Counted from the first letter of the stretch, positions 7,600 through 17,333 are shown. The stretch: DNA of 23,614 nt from Streptosporangiaceae bacterium (GCA_030039095.1 JASHQP010000365.1:1-23614), one strand, 5' to 3'. A program made the numbers and translations. Notes: generated by a model not told the origin, from the letters alone.

Positions 7600-7659
7600 G
7601 TGCGGGCCGCGACGTGCGCGGGCCGCGGGTGTGCGGGCCGCAGGTGTGCGGGCCGCGGC
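7600..7659. repeat. 15-16-bp GC-rich tandem repeat, four copies
   Basis: The core GCGGGCCGC occurs at 7602-7610, 7618-7626, 7633-7641 and 7648-7656, with spacings of 16, 15 and 15 bases. The last two copies share a GTGT prefix. It is non-coding and lies in the rpsT-lepA divergent spacer. Confidence 0.8.
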
Positions 7660-7672
7660 GCAGCGTTAGGGT

Positions 7673-7770
7673 CGCCGGCCCGTTGCTGCGGTCCTAGCAG
7701 CGGCGCCGGCCCGTTGCTGTCGTTTCCGGGCGTGTCCTGGCAGCGGCGCCGGCCCGTCGCTGTCGTTTCC
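7673..7770. repeat. 43-bp-period repeat upstream of lepA
   Basis: A 31-base block starting GCAGCGGCGCCGGCCCGT and ending CTGTCGTTTCC is present at 7697-7727 and again at 7740-7770 with one mismatch. A partial copy, CGCCGGCCCGTTGCTG, lies at 7673-7688. Each copy contains the palindrome GGCGCC. Confidence 0.8.
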
Positions 7771-7960
7771 GCGCGGCCTGGCGGCGTGCTGGGGCGGCGC
7801 GGGGGGTGGGGGTGCCGAGGGGGCGGCTGGAACGGGGGCGGGGCGCCTGCTGGCCTCGGCATCCGCTCCGGCATGCAAACATAGACGGCGACAAGGATCT
7901 GCCAGCGCGCACGTCGAGCCCGATGGCCGATCGGACCGAGTTCTGCGGGAGCAGCCACCC

Positions 7961-9826
<1,866 letters not shown>

Positions 9827-9914
9827 GCGGGCCGGGGCTGTGGGCTCCGGGGGCGGCGGGCCGGGGCTGTGGGCTCCGGGGGGCGGCGGGCCAGGGCTCG
9901 GGGCTCCGGGGGCG
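9827..9914. repeat. 29-30-bp tandem repeat after lepA, G-quadruplex-capable
   Basis: Three tandem copies (9827-9855, 9856-9885, 9886-9914) of a unit beginning GCGGGCCGGGGCTGTGGG and ending CTCCGGGGGCG fill the gap between convergent lepA and the DUF1707 gene. The third copy differs at two positions. Successive runs of three or more G separated by short loops fit the quadruplex pattern on the lepA-sense strand. Confidence 0.85.
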
Positions 9915-9928
9915 GGGGGCCTGGCTGG

Positions 9929-10420
9929 TCAGCCCCGCGATACCGCGGAGATGATCACCACGATGAACAGGCAGGCCAGCACCAGAAAGGCGAAACCCGT
10001 CCAGCCGAGCACGAGGCCCGCGGCCGCCATGCCCCTGCCGTTCTCGCCGGTGCGGCGGATCTCCCGGCGGGCCATGTGGCCGAGGACGATCGCCGGGAAC
10101 GTGCTCAGCGGGCCGAGAAAGAGCTGGCCGACGCCGCACGCCAGGGACGCGATCGCCAGCGAGTTGGTCCTGGCCGGCGCGCCCGGCCAGGCGGGCTGGG
10201 CGAGGCGCCCGCCGGGCAGGTCGGCGGTGACCAGGGCCAGGTCGCCGACCGTGCGCGCGGCAAACGCCCGGTCCGCACGGCCCTCGTACTCCTCCTTGGT
10301 CAGCCTGCCCTCGGCGTAGCCGGCCTTCAGCACGTCGATGGCGCGGTCCCGGTCGGCGCTGGACGCCCGCAGATAAGCGTTGCCCCCGGCGGGAATGCCG
10401 TACCCCGATTGCGCCGTCAT
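9929..10420 (-). CDS. DUF1707 and DUF4190 domain membrane protein
   Basis: 163 residues from the ATG at 10420, which has GGAGG about 7 bases upstream. The N-terminal half is a DUF1707 domain: LRASSADRDRAIDVLKAGYA, then EGRLTKEEYEGRADRAFAAR, then GDLALVTADLP (about 19-75). This short helical domain is common in actinobacterial membrane proteins. After a linker the C-terminal half resembles DUF4190, with two hydrophobic segments (about 89-112 and 131-160) flanking a basic loop HMARREIRRTGENGRG. The function of such proteins is unknown. It is divergent from hemW with a spacer of about 107 bases and convergent with lepA. A longer frame to 10546 lacks a good start. Confidence 0.8.
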   Translation of the reverse strand: MTAQSGYGIPAGGNAYLRASSADRDRAIDVLKAGYAEGRLTKEEYEGRADRAFAARTVGDLALVTADLPGGRLAQPAWPGAPARTNSLAIASLACGVGQLFLGPLSTFPAIVLGHMARREIRRTGENGRGMAAAGLVLGWTGFAFLVLACLFIVVIISAVSRG

Positions 10421-10527
10421 CGCCTGCCTCCAGCTCCCCGATGCGGCCAGCTTAACCCGCGTTCCAGCGGCTCGGCAGGGTCCGGCCCCGGTTCGACCGG
10501 CTGCCGAACCGGGGCTACCGTGCCGGT

Positions 10528-11751
10528 GTGTCCCCAGGCCCGCCACCGCAGGGTGCGCCCGTCCCCGCCGACGGCGCGCTGCCGCCCGAGGCCCTCGCCG
10601 GGTCCGCCGGCCGCCCGTTCGGCGTCTACGTGCACGTGCCGTTCTGCGTGACCCGCTGCGGCTACTGCGACTTCAACACCTACACCGCCACCGAGCTTGG
10701 GCCGGGAGCGACCAGGGAGTCCTACGCGGGCCAGGCGATCGAGGAGATCCGGCAGGCGCGGAAGGTGCTCGGCGCGGCGGCCAGGCCGGCGTCGACGGTG
10801 TTCTTCGGCGGCGGGACGCCCACGCTGCTGCCGCCCGCCGACCTGGCCGCGATCCTGGCCGCGATCGACGGCGAGTTCGGCCTCGTCCCGGGCGCCGAGG
10901 TGACCGCGGAGGCGAACCCGGAAACCATCGACCAGCCGGCCCTGGCGCAGCTTCGCGCCGGCGGCGTGACCCGGCTCTCGATCGGCATGCAGAGCGCGGT
11001 CACCCGCGTGCTGGCCGTGCTGGACCGCAGGCACCAGCCCGGGCGGCCGGAACAGTGCGTGGCGTGGGCCCGCTCGGCGGGCTTCGAGCACGTCAGCCTC
11101 GACCTGATCTACGGAACGCCGGGGGAGAGCGACGAGGACTGGATCGCGTCGCTGCGCAGCGCCGTGTCCGCCGGGCCGGACCACATCTCCGCCTATTCGC
11201 TGATCGTCGAGCAGGGCACCAGGCTGGCCGCCAGGATCGGCCGGGGAGAGCTCCCCGCCCCGGACGACGACGTGATGGCCGACCGGTACCTGGCCGCCGA
11301 CGAGTTGCTCGCGAGCGCGGGCCTGCGCTGGTACGAGGTCTCCAACTGGGCGGCGTCGCCGGACGCGGCGTGCCGGCACAACCTGCTCTACTGGACCGGC
11401 GGGGACTGGTGGGGCGTCGGTCCCGGCGCTCACAGCCACATCGCCGGGACCCGGTGGTGGAACGTGCGGCACCCGGCCGCGTACGCGTCCAGGATCGCGG
11501 CCGGGGTGAGCCCGGGGCAGGCGCGCGAGATCCTGACCCCGGCGGAGCGCCAGACCGAGCGGATCATGCTGGCGACCCGGCTGGCGTCCGGCTGCCCGCT
11601 GGCCGAGCTGTCCCCGGCCGGGCGCGCGGCCGCGGCATCGGCCGCCGGAGATGGCCTGGCCGACCCCGAGGCCTACGCGCAGTCCAGAGTGGTCCTGACC
11701 GAGCGCGGCAGGCTGCTGGCCGACGCCGTGATCCGCGGCCTGACCGACTGA
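10528..11751 (+). CDS. hemW: Radical SAM protein HemW (HemN-like)
   Basis: A radical SAM protein of the HemN superfamily. HemW proteins bind haem and are thought to act as haem chaperones rather than as coproporphyrinogen oxidases. The [4Fe-4S] motif C-x3-C-x2-C is C40-C44-C47 in GVYVHVPFCVTRCGYCDF. Downstream motifs follow the family: FFGGGTPTLL, EANPET, RLSIGMQS, DLIYGTPGE, HISAYSLIVEQGTRL and YEVSNWA with CRHNLLYW. At 407 residues it is normal in length. The start is GTG at 10528 with a weak ribosome binding site. It lies between lepA and hrcA, the conserved actinobacterial order, interrupted only by two minus-strand membrane protein genes. Confidence 0.92.
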   Translation: MSPGPPPQGAPVPADGALPPEALAGSAGRPFGVYVHVPFCVTRCGYCDFNTYTATELGPGATRESYAGQAIEEIRQARKVLGAAARPASTVFFGGGTPTLLPPADLAAILAAIDGEFGLVPGAEVTAEANPETIDQPALAQLRAGGVTRLSIGMQSAVTRVLAVLDRRHQPGRPEQCVAWARSAGFEHVSLDLIYGTPGESDEDWIASLRSAVSAGPDHISAYSLIVEQGTRLAARIGRGELPAPDDDVMADRYLAADELLASAGLRWYEVSNWAASPDAACRHNLLYWTGGDWWGVGPGAHSHIAGTRWWNVRHPAAYASRIAAGVSPGQAREILTPAERQTERIMLATRLASGCPLAELSPAGRAAAASAAGDGLADPEAYAQSRVVLTERGRLLADAVIRGLTD

Positions 11752-11793
11752 CCTCACCGGGGTACCGGCACACGGCCCGTTCCGGCAACCGCT

Positions 11794-12471
11794 TCAGTGC
11801 ACGATGGAGGCGCAGATCCAGGACGGGATCGCGTAGTAGTCACCGCGGTTCGCGCTGGATCCGGCGACGATCACGTAAGCGAGCGTGACCAGCCACAGCG
11901 CAACGGCGAGGGGCACCGCGATGATGAGCGCGACCACGATACTGTCCAGGGCCAGCATCGCGGCGAGGATCAGCACGCAGATGGCAAACAGGAGCGTGGT
12001 GATCGACAGGTTGAGCGCCTGGGCCGCGTGCCGGCGCGTATAGGCCGACGACCGCCCCTCGAGCAGGTAGATCGCGACGGGGACCAGCGGGCCGAGGAAG
12101 GGTACCCCCAGGTAGCCGAGCGTGGCCAGGCGCTCGTCGCGCGGATCGGCGGAGCCCGGTACGGCGGGGGACTCCGCGGTGGCCGGCGCCGCGGCCGCGG
12201 GGTGTCGGCCGGTTTCCGGCTCTGGGGTCCCCGTGGCCTGCGCCACGCCCGGCCTGGGCCATGGTGACCGCGTCGTGGGCCAGCGGGCCGCACCACCGCC
12301 CGGAACGCGATCCTGCGGGCCGGCATGGAAGGCGTCCTGCGGGCCGGTGTGGTAGCGCTCCGACGGTGCGGCGAAGCCTTCGTCGGCAGCGGGGAGAGCG
12401 TCGAGTGGCTCCGATGACGCTGGCCCTGGTGCTGGCCACTCCGGCGTCGGCCTGGATGGATTGCTGCTCAT
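11794..12471 (-). CDS. DUF4870 domain membrane protein
   Basis: 225 residues from the ATG at 12471 (MSSNPSRPTPEW). About 110 N-terminal residues are rich in Pro, Ala, Gly and Glu and probably disordered, with an imperfect repeat H-T/A-G-P-Q-D. The C-terminal half is a DUF4870 (Tic20-like) domain: RDERLATLGYLGVPFLGP, then AYTRRHAAQALNLSITTLL, followed by hydrophobic segments to residue about 205, giving three or four membrane spans. The R-R-H-A-A-Q-A-L-N motif is typical of DUF4870. Function is unknown. A much longer antisense frame through hrcA joins the same reading frame upstream, but it has no coding character. The gene is convergent with hemW and divergent from hrcA. Confidence 0.8.
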   Translation of the reverse strand: MSSNPSRPTPEWPAPGPASSEPLDALPAADEGFAAPSERYHTGPQDAFHAGPQDRVPGGGAARWPTTRSPWPRPGVAQATGTPEPETGRHPAAAAPATAESPAVPGSADPRDERLATLGYLGVPFLGPLVPVAIYLLEGRSSAYTRRHAAQALNLSITTLLFAICVLILAAMLALDSIVVALIIAVPLAVALWLVTLAYVIVAGSSANRGDYYAIPSWICASIVH

Positions 12472-12541
12472 GAGCGTTCCGCTGCCCCGTCCCTTCCAGC
12501 TCTTACGGTAGCCCGTGGTTACAGCATCGCCGAACTCGGCC

Positions 12542-12570
12542 GTGACGTTGATGCTCCATCCCAGTATCCT
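12542..12570 (+). promoter_or_regulatory. Candidate promoter of hrcA-dnaJ
   Basis: GTGACG (12542-12547) and TATCCT (12565-12570) are 17 bases apart. The predicted start, near 12577, is a few bases before the CIRCE element, so bound HrcA would block initiation or early elongation. Confidence 0.4.
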
Positions 12571-12582
12571 TCCCGCCATAGA

Positions 12583-12609
12583 CTGGCACTCGAGAGATAG
12601 GAGTGCCAG
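12583..12609. promoter_or_regulatory. CIRCE operator (HrcA-binding site)
   Basis: CTGGCACTC (12583-12591), a 9-base spacer, then GAGTGCCAG (12601-12609). The arms are perfect inverted repeats, and the arrangement matches CIRCE (consensus TTAGCACTC-N9-GAGTGCTAA), with C-T-G in place of T-T-A at the outer ends. It lies 12 bases before the hrcA start and implies that HrcA represses its own operon. Confidence 0.93.
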
Positions 12610-12621
12610 GGAGGTGGGCGC

Positions 12622-13635
12622 GTGCTCGACGACAGGAAGCTGGCGGTGCTGCGCGCCATCGTCGAGGACTATGTGTCCACCAATGAGCCGGTTGGCTCCA
12701 AGTCGCTCGTCGACCGGCACAACCTCGACGTCTCCCCGGCGACCATCCGCAATGATATGGCCGTGCTCGAGGAGCAGGGCTTCATTGTGCAGCCGCACAC
12801 GAGCGCGGGTCGCGTGCCGACCGACAAGGGCTACCGGCTCTTCGTCGACCGGCTGTCCGCTGTCCGGCCGTTCTCGTCCGCCGAGCGCCGGGCAATCGAG
12901 ACATTCCTCAACGGTGCGTACGACCTCGATGACGTCGTCATGCGCACGGTCCGGCTGCTCGCGCAGCTCACCCGCCAGGTGGCGGTCGTCCAGTACCCGT
13001 CGCTCATCAGGTCCACGGTCCGTCACGTCGAGCTGGTGACGCTGACCGACCGCCGGCTGCTGCTCGTGCTGATCACCGATACCGGGCGGGTGGAGCAGCG
13101 CTCGGTGGACCTGCCCGGCGCGATCGCCGAGGAGTCGATCACCCAGCTGCGTGCGGTCCTCAACGCCTGCCTCGACGGGCGCCAGCTCACCGACGTCGCG
13201 TCCGTCGTCGCCGAGCTGCCCGGGCGCGTCGCCCCGGACGAGCGTGCCAATGCGGCTGCGGTTTTCTCGGTGATCCTGGAAACTCTGGTGGAGCGGCACG
13301 AGGAGCGGATCGTCGTCGGCGGCGCAGCCAACCTGACCGCCGCCGACTTCACCCAGGGCCTGCACGAGGTGCTCGAGGCGCTGGAGGAGCAGGTTGTGCT
13401 CATGCGGCTGCTCGGCGAGTCCGGGGACCAGGAATCGCTGACGGTCAGGATCGGTTCTGAGAACGAGGTACAGGGCCTGCGGAGTACCTCTGTGGTGGCA
13501 ACGGGCTATGGTTCCGGCGATCGGGCGCTGGCCAGCCTTGGCGTGCTCGGCCCGACACGAATGGACTACCCGACGGCGATGGGAGCGGTGCGCGCGGTGG
13601 CACGGTACGTGGGTCAGATCTTGGCGGAGTCATAG
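12622..13635 (+). CDS. hrcA: Heat-inducible transcriptional repressor HrcA
   Basis: A dimeric repressor that binds CIRCE and, with GroEL help in studied species, turns off chaperone genes until heat stress. The N-terminal winged helix is clear: [60 protein letters not shown] and [12 protein letters not shown]. The GAF-like dimerisation domain follows, with [10 protein letters not shown] late in the sequence and the family ending in [20 protein letters not shown]. At 337 residues it is normal. The GTG at 12622 is preceded by GGGAGGTGGG. Only 3 bases separate its stop from dnaJ, so the two form an operon, presumably autoregulated through the CIRCE at 12583-12609. Confidence 0.97.
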   Translation: MLDDRKLAVLRAIVEDYVSTNEPVGSKSLVDRHNLDVSPATIRNDMAVLEEQGFIVQPHTSAGRVPTDKGYRLFVDRLSAVRPFSSAERRAIETFLNGAYDLDDVVMRTVRLLAQLTRQVAVVQYPSLIRSTVRHVELVTLTDRRLLLVLITDTGRVEQRSVDLPGAIAEESITQLRAVLNACLDGRQLTDVASVVAELPGRVAPDERANAAAVFSVILETLVERHEERIVVGGAANLTAADFTQGLHEVLEALEEQVVLMRLLGESGDQESLTVRIGSENEVQGLRSTSVVATGYGSGDRALASLGVLGPTRMDYPTAMGAVRAVARYVGQILAES

Positions 13636-13638
13636 GGG

Positions 13639-14775
13639 ATGCGCGTGGCGAACGATTACTACGGCGTCCTTGGCGTGAGGCGTGACGCTGATCCTGACGA
13701 GATCAAGAAGGCCTACCGCAGGCTGGCCAGGGAGCTGCATCCGGACGTCAACCCCGATCCGGAGACGCAGGAGCGGTTCAAGGAGATCACCCAGGCGTAC
13801 GAGGTGCTCTCGGACCCCAGCAAGCGGCAGATGTACGACCTGGGCGCTGATCCCTTTGCGCAGGCCGGAGCGGGCCCAGGCGGCTTCGGGGCCGGGTTCC
13901 CTTTCAGCGACATCATGGACGCCTTCTTCGGGGGTGGTACGGCCACCAGGGGGCCGCGGAGCAGGGCACGGCGCGGCCGGAACGCGACCATCCGGGTCGA
14001 GCTCGACCTGGCCGAGTGCGCGTTCGGGACGACGAGGGATCTCGTGGTGGACACCGCGGTCGTCTGCCCGAGCTGCTCGGGCGAGGGCACGGCACCCGGC
14101 ACGCACCCGGAAACCTGCGAGGTCTGCAGCGGTCGCGGCGAGGTGAGCCAGGTCACCCGGTCGTTCCTCGGCCAGGTGATGACGTCACGGCCGTGCCCCG
14201 GCTGCGGCGGCTTCGGCACCGTTATCCGCAGGCCGTGCCCGGAGTGCGACGGCGAAGGCCGGGTGCGCACCCGCCGCACCATCAAGGTGCGGATCCCGGC
14301 CGGCGTGGAGGACGGCACGCACATCCAGCTGGCCGGCGAGGGCGAGACCGGGCCGGGCGGAGGCCCGGCCGGCGATCTGTTCCTCGAGATCGTGCAGCGG
14401 CCGCACACGATCTTCGAGCGCCAGGGCGACGACCTGCACTGCACGGTGACGATCCCGATGGTGGCCGCGGCGCTCGGGGCCACCCTCAAGGTGCAGACCC
14501 TGGACGGCCCGGCCGACGTGGACATCAGGCCGGGGACCCAGTCCGGGCAGGCGATACCGCTGTACGGGCAGGGAACCGCGCACCTGAACGCTTCGGGCCG
14601 CGGCGACCTGATCATCCACGTGACCGTGGAGACGCCGACGAAGCTGGAGCCCGAGCAGGAGAACCTGCTCAGGGAGCTGGCCAAGATGCGCGGCGAGGAG
14701 TCGCCGCCCGGCAAGTTCCAGCCGGGCCAGCAAGGGTTCTTCTCCCGGCTGCGCGACGCGTTCAACGGCCGCTGA
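13639..14775 (+). CDS. dnaJ: Chaperone DnaJ (DnaJ2 type)
   Basis: The Hsp40 co-chaperone that delivers substrates to DnaK and stimulates its ATPase. Domains in order are: a J domain (about 5-70) with HPD at 34-36; a short Gly/Phe segment (about 71-100); four zinc-finger repeats of C-x2-C-x-G-x-G type at C143/C146, C160/C163, C186/C189 and C200/C203; and the C-terminal substrate-binding domains. At 378 residues it is normal. The linkage to hrcA rather than to dnaK-grpE marks the actinobacterial second DnaJ. The start is uncertain: the ATG at 13639 is used here, but GTG at 13645 (MANDYYGVLG) matches family N-termini better and has AGGGG 6 bases upstream. It is presumably controlled by CIRCE/HrcA. 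Confidence 0.96.
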   Translation: MRVANDYYGVLGVRRDADPDEIKKAYRRLARELHPDVNPDPETQERFKEITQAYEVLSDPSKRQMYDLGADPFAQAGAGPGGFGAGFPFSDIMDAFFGGGTATRGPRSRARRGRNATIRVELDLAECAFGTTRDLVVDTAVVCPSCSGEGTAPGTHPETCEVCSGRGEVSQVTRSFLGQVMTSRPCPGCGGFGTVIRRPCPECDGEGRVRTRRTIKVRIPAGVEDGTHIQLAGEGETGPGGGPAGDLFLEIVQRPHTIFERQGDDLHCTVTIPMVAAALGATLKVQTLDGPADVDIRPGTQSGQAIPLYGQGTAHLNASGRGDLIIHVTVETPTKLEPEQENLLRELAKMRGEESPPGKFQPGQQGFFSRLRDAFNGR

Positions 14776-14788
14776 CCCCGCGCCCGGC

Positions 14789-15610
14789 GTGAAGAGGGAA
14801 GGCGGGACCCCGCAGGCGCAGGGCGGGGCAACGCCGAAGGCGCAGGGCGGGGCAACGCCGAAGGCGGAGGGCGGGGCAACGCCGCCGGTCTTCCTGGCCG
14901 GCCCTGACGAGTTCGGGCGCGGATCTGTGATCCTCACCGGGGCCGAGGGGCGTCACGCGGCCACCGTGCGCCGGCTGGCCGTGGGCGAGCGAGTCGACGT
15001 CACGGACGGGGCGGGCACGATCGCCGAATGCACCGTGACCCGCACCGGGCCGGGCGAGATCGAGCTAGCCGTCCTGTCCAGGCGCACGGTCCCGGCCGCC
15101 GAGCCCAGGATCGTCGTCGTCCAGGCGATTCCCAAGGGCGACCGCGGTGAGCTCGCCGTCGAGATCATGACCGAGGTGGGTGTCGACGAGGTCGTGGCGT
15201 GGCAGGCAGAGCGCTGCGTGGCCCGCTGGCGCGACGACCGGGCAGGCAAGGCACTGGCGCGCTGGCGGGCGACCGCCCGCCAGGCGGCCAAGCAGTCGCG
15301 GCGCGCCTGGATCCCCGAGGTAACCGGCCCCGAGGGGACGCCGGCCATCGCCCGCCGGGCCGGCACCGCCGCGCTGGCGATCCTGCTCGAGCCCGGTGCT
15401 GCGGCAGCCTTCGGCAGCCTCGCCATGCCGCACGGCGGCGAGATCGTCGTGATCGTCGGGCCGGAAGGCGGGGTCAGCCCCGCGGAGGCCGGCCTCCTGA
15501 CGGCCGCCGGGGCCATTCCAGTCCGGCTTGGACCGACCGTGCTCCGCTCGTCCTCGGCCGGCGCGGTGGCGGCAACGCTCGCGCTGGCCGGCTCCGCCCG
15601 CTGGGCCTAG
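14789..15610 (+). CDS. rsmE: 16S rRNA m3U1498 methyltransferase RsmE
   Basis: A SPOUT-family methyltransferase that methylates N3 of U1498 in 16S rRNA. The body starts at PVFLAGPDEF (about residue 33) with an N-terminal PUA-like RNA-binding domain (GAEGRHAATVRRLAVGERVD). The SPOUT knot follows: VVVQAIPKGDRGELAVEIMT, EVGVDEVVAWQAERC and AKQSRRAWIPEV, and finally the SAM-binding knot VIVGPEGGVSPAEAGLL and LGPTVLRSSSAGAVAA. Length is 273 residues against a usual 240-250. The excess is an N-terminal repeat of A-Q-G-G-A-T-P-K encoded by a DNA tandem repeat (14815-14886). The GTG at 14789 is the only plausible start before the conserved domain. It follows dnaJ by 13 bases and is probably in the hrcA operon. 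Confidence 0.93.
   Translation: MKREGGTPQAQGGATPKAQGGATPKAEGGATPPVFLAGPDEFGRGSVILTGAEGRHAATVRRLAVGERVDVTDGAGTIAECTVTRTGPGEIELAVLSRRTVPAAEPRIVVVQAIPKGDRGELAVEIMTEVGVDEVVAWQAERCVARWRDDRAGKALARWRATARQAAKQSRRAWIPEVTGPEGTPAIARRAGTAALAILLEPGAAAAFGSLAMPHGGEIVVIVGPEGGVSPAEAGLLTAAGAIPVRLGPTVLRSSSAGAVAATLALAGSARWA
14815..14886 (+). repeat. 24-bp coding tandem repeat in the rsmE 5' end
   Basis: Three copies of a unit starting GGCGCAGGGCGGGGCAACGC (14815-14838, 14839-14862, 14863-14886). The first two are identical and the third differs at three positions. They encode an eight-residue A-Q/E-G-G-A-T-P-K/P repeat before the conserved RsmE fold. A more degenerate partial copy may precede them. Confidence 0.9.
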
Positions 15611-15649
15611 GCGCTGCAGGCGCTGCGGAGGCGTTCGCTGGGCGCCCGC

Positions 15650-16522
15650 TCAGCTACCAGGGGAAGCCGTGCACGACGGGTCAGGCGTCGGCTTGTCCTT
15701 GGAGACCGCGTTCAGGCTGACCGCGCTGGTCAGGACCAGGTCGCTGGTGTCGCTGGCGGACTGGCTGCTGGACGACGTTGGACTATCGCCGCTGGCACTG
15801 TCCGACGGCGTCGGCGAGGGGCTGTCCGGCGGCGTCGGCGACGGGCTCGAGCCCACGGTCGGCGTCGGCGTCGGCGACGGGGTTGGCGACGGCGTCGAAC
15901 TGGGCGCCGGCGCTGCCTTGTGCTTCCGCGACGGCGAGCAACTGGCGGACGGCTTCGGCGTCGGGCTGACGACACCGGGCGCCGGAACCAGCTTATGGCC
16001 GTTGCCGGTCACGTTGGGACCCTGCCCATGCTTCGTGGTGTGCGGCGGGTTCGACAGCATCGACGACGCGGCCTGCTGGATCTGGCGCGGCAGCCCGGAC
16101 AGGGCGAAGCCGCCGGCCACCGCCACAGCCACCACGGCCGCCATCACCAGCGCGGGCCGCAGCCACGCATAGCGCGACGGGCGGCCGGCGGACTCGGTGC
16201 GCGGCCCGAACGCGGCCCGTGCCTTGCTCCACGTGGGCTGGACCGCCGGCCGCAGCCTGTCGGCGAGCGGGTGCAGCGGCTCGAGCACCGGGCGCGCCAT
16301 CGCGCGCAGCCAGTCGCCGAACGCCACCAGCGCCTGATCGAGCAGCAGCAGCGCAGGCTGGCCGAAACTGGTCCACGCGACCATCAGCCAGGCAATGGGC
16401 AGCGGGCGGGGCGGTGACAGGCGCGCGCGGATCAGGCCGAGGCCGCCGGGCGCAGGCTCGATCGACTCCGCGGCGGCGTGCAGTTCCCGCCGCAGGATCT
16501 CCTCGAGGTCGAGACGCGTCAT
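15650..16522 (-). CDS. Membrane protein coupled to SigE-family sigma factor
   Basis: 290 residues, not recognised as a named family. Its ATG overlaps the sigma gene stop (ATGA), so translation is coupled. The N-terminus is acidic and helical (MTRLDLEEILRRELHAAAES). A moderately hydrophobic stretch lies at about 41-70, a clear membrane span at about 121-143, and then a tail of about 145 residues rich in Ser, Pro and Thr with P-S-P-T repeats at 210-240. With one span the tail would lie outside the cell. Position and topology suggest an anti-sigma-like or signalling partner. However, the zinc motif of ZAS anti-sigma factors (H-x3-C-x2-C) is absent; the only cysteines are C195 and C284, both in the tail. 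The function is an inference from context. Confidence 0.7.
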   Translation of the reverse strand: MTRLDLEEILRRELHAAAESIEPAPGGLGLIRARLSPPRPLPIAWLMVAWTSFGQPALLLLDQALVAFGDWLRAMARPVLEPLHPLADRLRPAVQPTWSKARAAFGPRTESAGRPSRYAWLRPALVMAAVVAVAVAGGFALSGLPRQIQQAASSMLSNPPHTTKHGQGPNVTGNGHKLVPAPGVVSPTPKPSASCSPSRKHKAAPAPSSTPSPTPSPTPTPTVGSSPSPTPPDSPSPTPSDSASGDSPTSSSSQSASDTSDLVLTSAVSLNAVSKDKPTPDPSCTASPGS

Positions 16523-17106
16523 GCCTCACGCTCCAGCACACTGCGCAGCGCAGACATGGCCCTGGCCGTATGGCTCTTCACCGCACCCCTGCTGATCCCC
16601 ATGATGTCGGCGATCTGGGCTTCGGACATGTCGCCGTAGTAGCGCAGCACGAGCGCCTCACGCTGCCGCGCCGGCAGCGTGCGCAGGGCCGCAACCACGG
16701 CCGAGCGCTCGAGCAGGACAATCGCGCCGTGTTCGGCGCTCGGCATGTCCGGGGACGGTTTCGGGGCGTTCCGGTCCACCACCACGCGGTGCCTCAGCAC
16801 GGAGCGGGACCGGTTCACCACCGACTGCCGGAGGTAGGACAGTGCCTTCTCGCTGTCCCGAAGCCGGCGCCAGCCGTCGTGCATCGCGACAAACGAGTCC
16901 TGCACTACCTCCTCCGCCGTTGCGACGTCACGAACCAGCAGAGCCGCGAGCCGCACCAGCGAACGGTAGTGCGTGCTGTACAGCGCGGTCACTGCGCGGT
17001 CGGCGTCCCAGTCGGCCGAAACCGAGCCCAGAGCGGCATCGGCCGCCAGGGTTTCGATCACGTGAATTGGACGCGTAGGCGCGTCGGCAGGTTCACCGAG
17101 CATCAT
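16519..17106 (-). CDS. SigE-family (ECF) RNA polymerase sigma factor
   Basis: An alternative sigma factor of group 4. Region 2 is YSTHYRSLVRLAALLVRDVA, followed by TAEEVVQDSFVAMHDGWRRL; region 4 is LPARQREALVLRYYGDMSEA, then QIADIMGISRGAVKSHTARA. The linker is short and typical of the actinobacterial SigE/sigma-70 ECF subfamily. The ATG at 17106 gives 195 residues. A GTG at 17166 would add 20 basic residues without similarity and is less likely; a second ATG lies at 17103. It is the first gene of a two-gene minus-strand unit with the overlapping membrane protein, inserted between rsmE and the HIT gene of an otherwise conserved block. GGAACC at 17154-17149 resembles an ECF -35 element, so autoregulation is possible. 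Confidence 0.88.
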   Translation of the reverse strand: MMLGEPADAPTRPIHVIETLAADAALGSVSADWDADRAVTALYSTHYRSLVRLAALLVRDVATAEEVVQDSFVAMHDGWRRLRDSEKALSYLRQSVVNRSRSVLRHRVVVDRNAPKPSPDMPSAEHGAIVLLERSAVVAALRTLPARQREALVLRYYGDMSEAQIADIMGISRGAVKSHTARAMSALRSVLEREA

Positions 17107-17333
17107 GTCGTATCTTCGCGCCTGGCCACGCGCCACGTGGTTTAAACGGTTCCACCGCCCCCACACCCACCCATCCCGTAATGAGTTCAGATGGCCGCGA
17201 CCGCCGCTGCGTGAGGAGTATGGGTGGCACGGAAGTCAGCACACGCTGGGCCGTGCAACCCCAAGGGTGGTACGTCGGGGGTTCGCGGTACTGCAACCAT
17301 ATATGCCGCCGGGTCATTAGGCAGGGCAACGGT

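Noticed and set aside
7600..7770. CRISPR array
   Set aside because: The units are short tandem repeats without unique spacers of constant length, and no cas gene is present.
11794..13365. A 523-residue minus-strand protein continuing DUF4870 through hrcA
   Set aside because: Only the last 225 residues (from the ATG at 12471) show coding features; the rest is antisense to hrcA.
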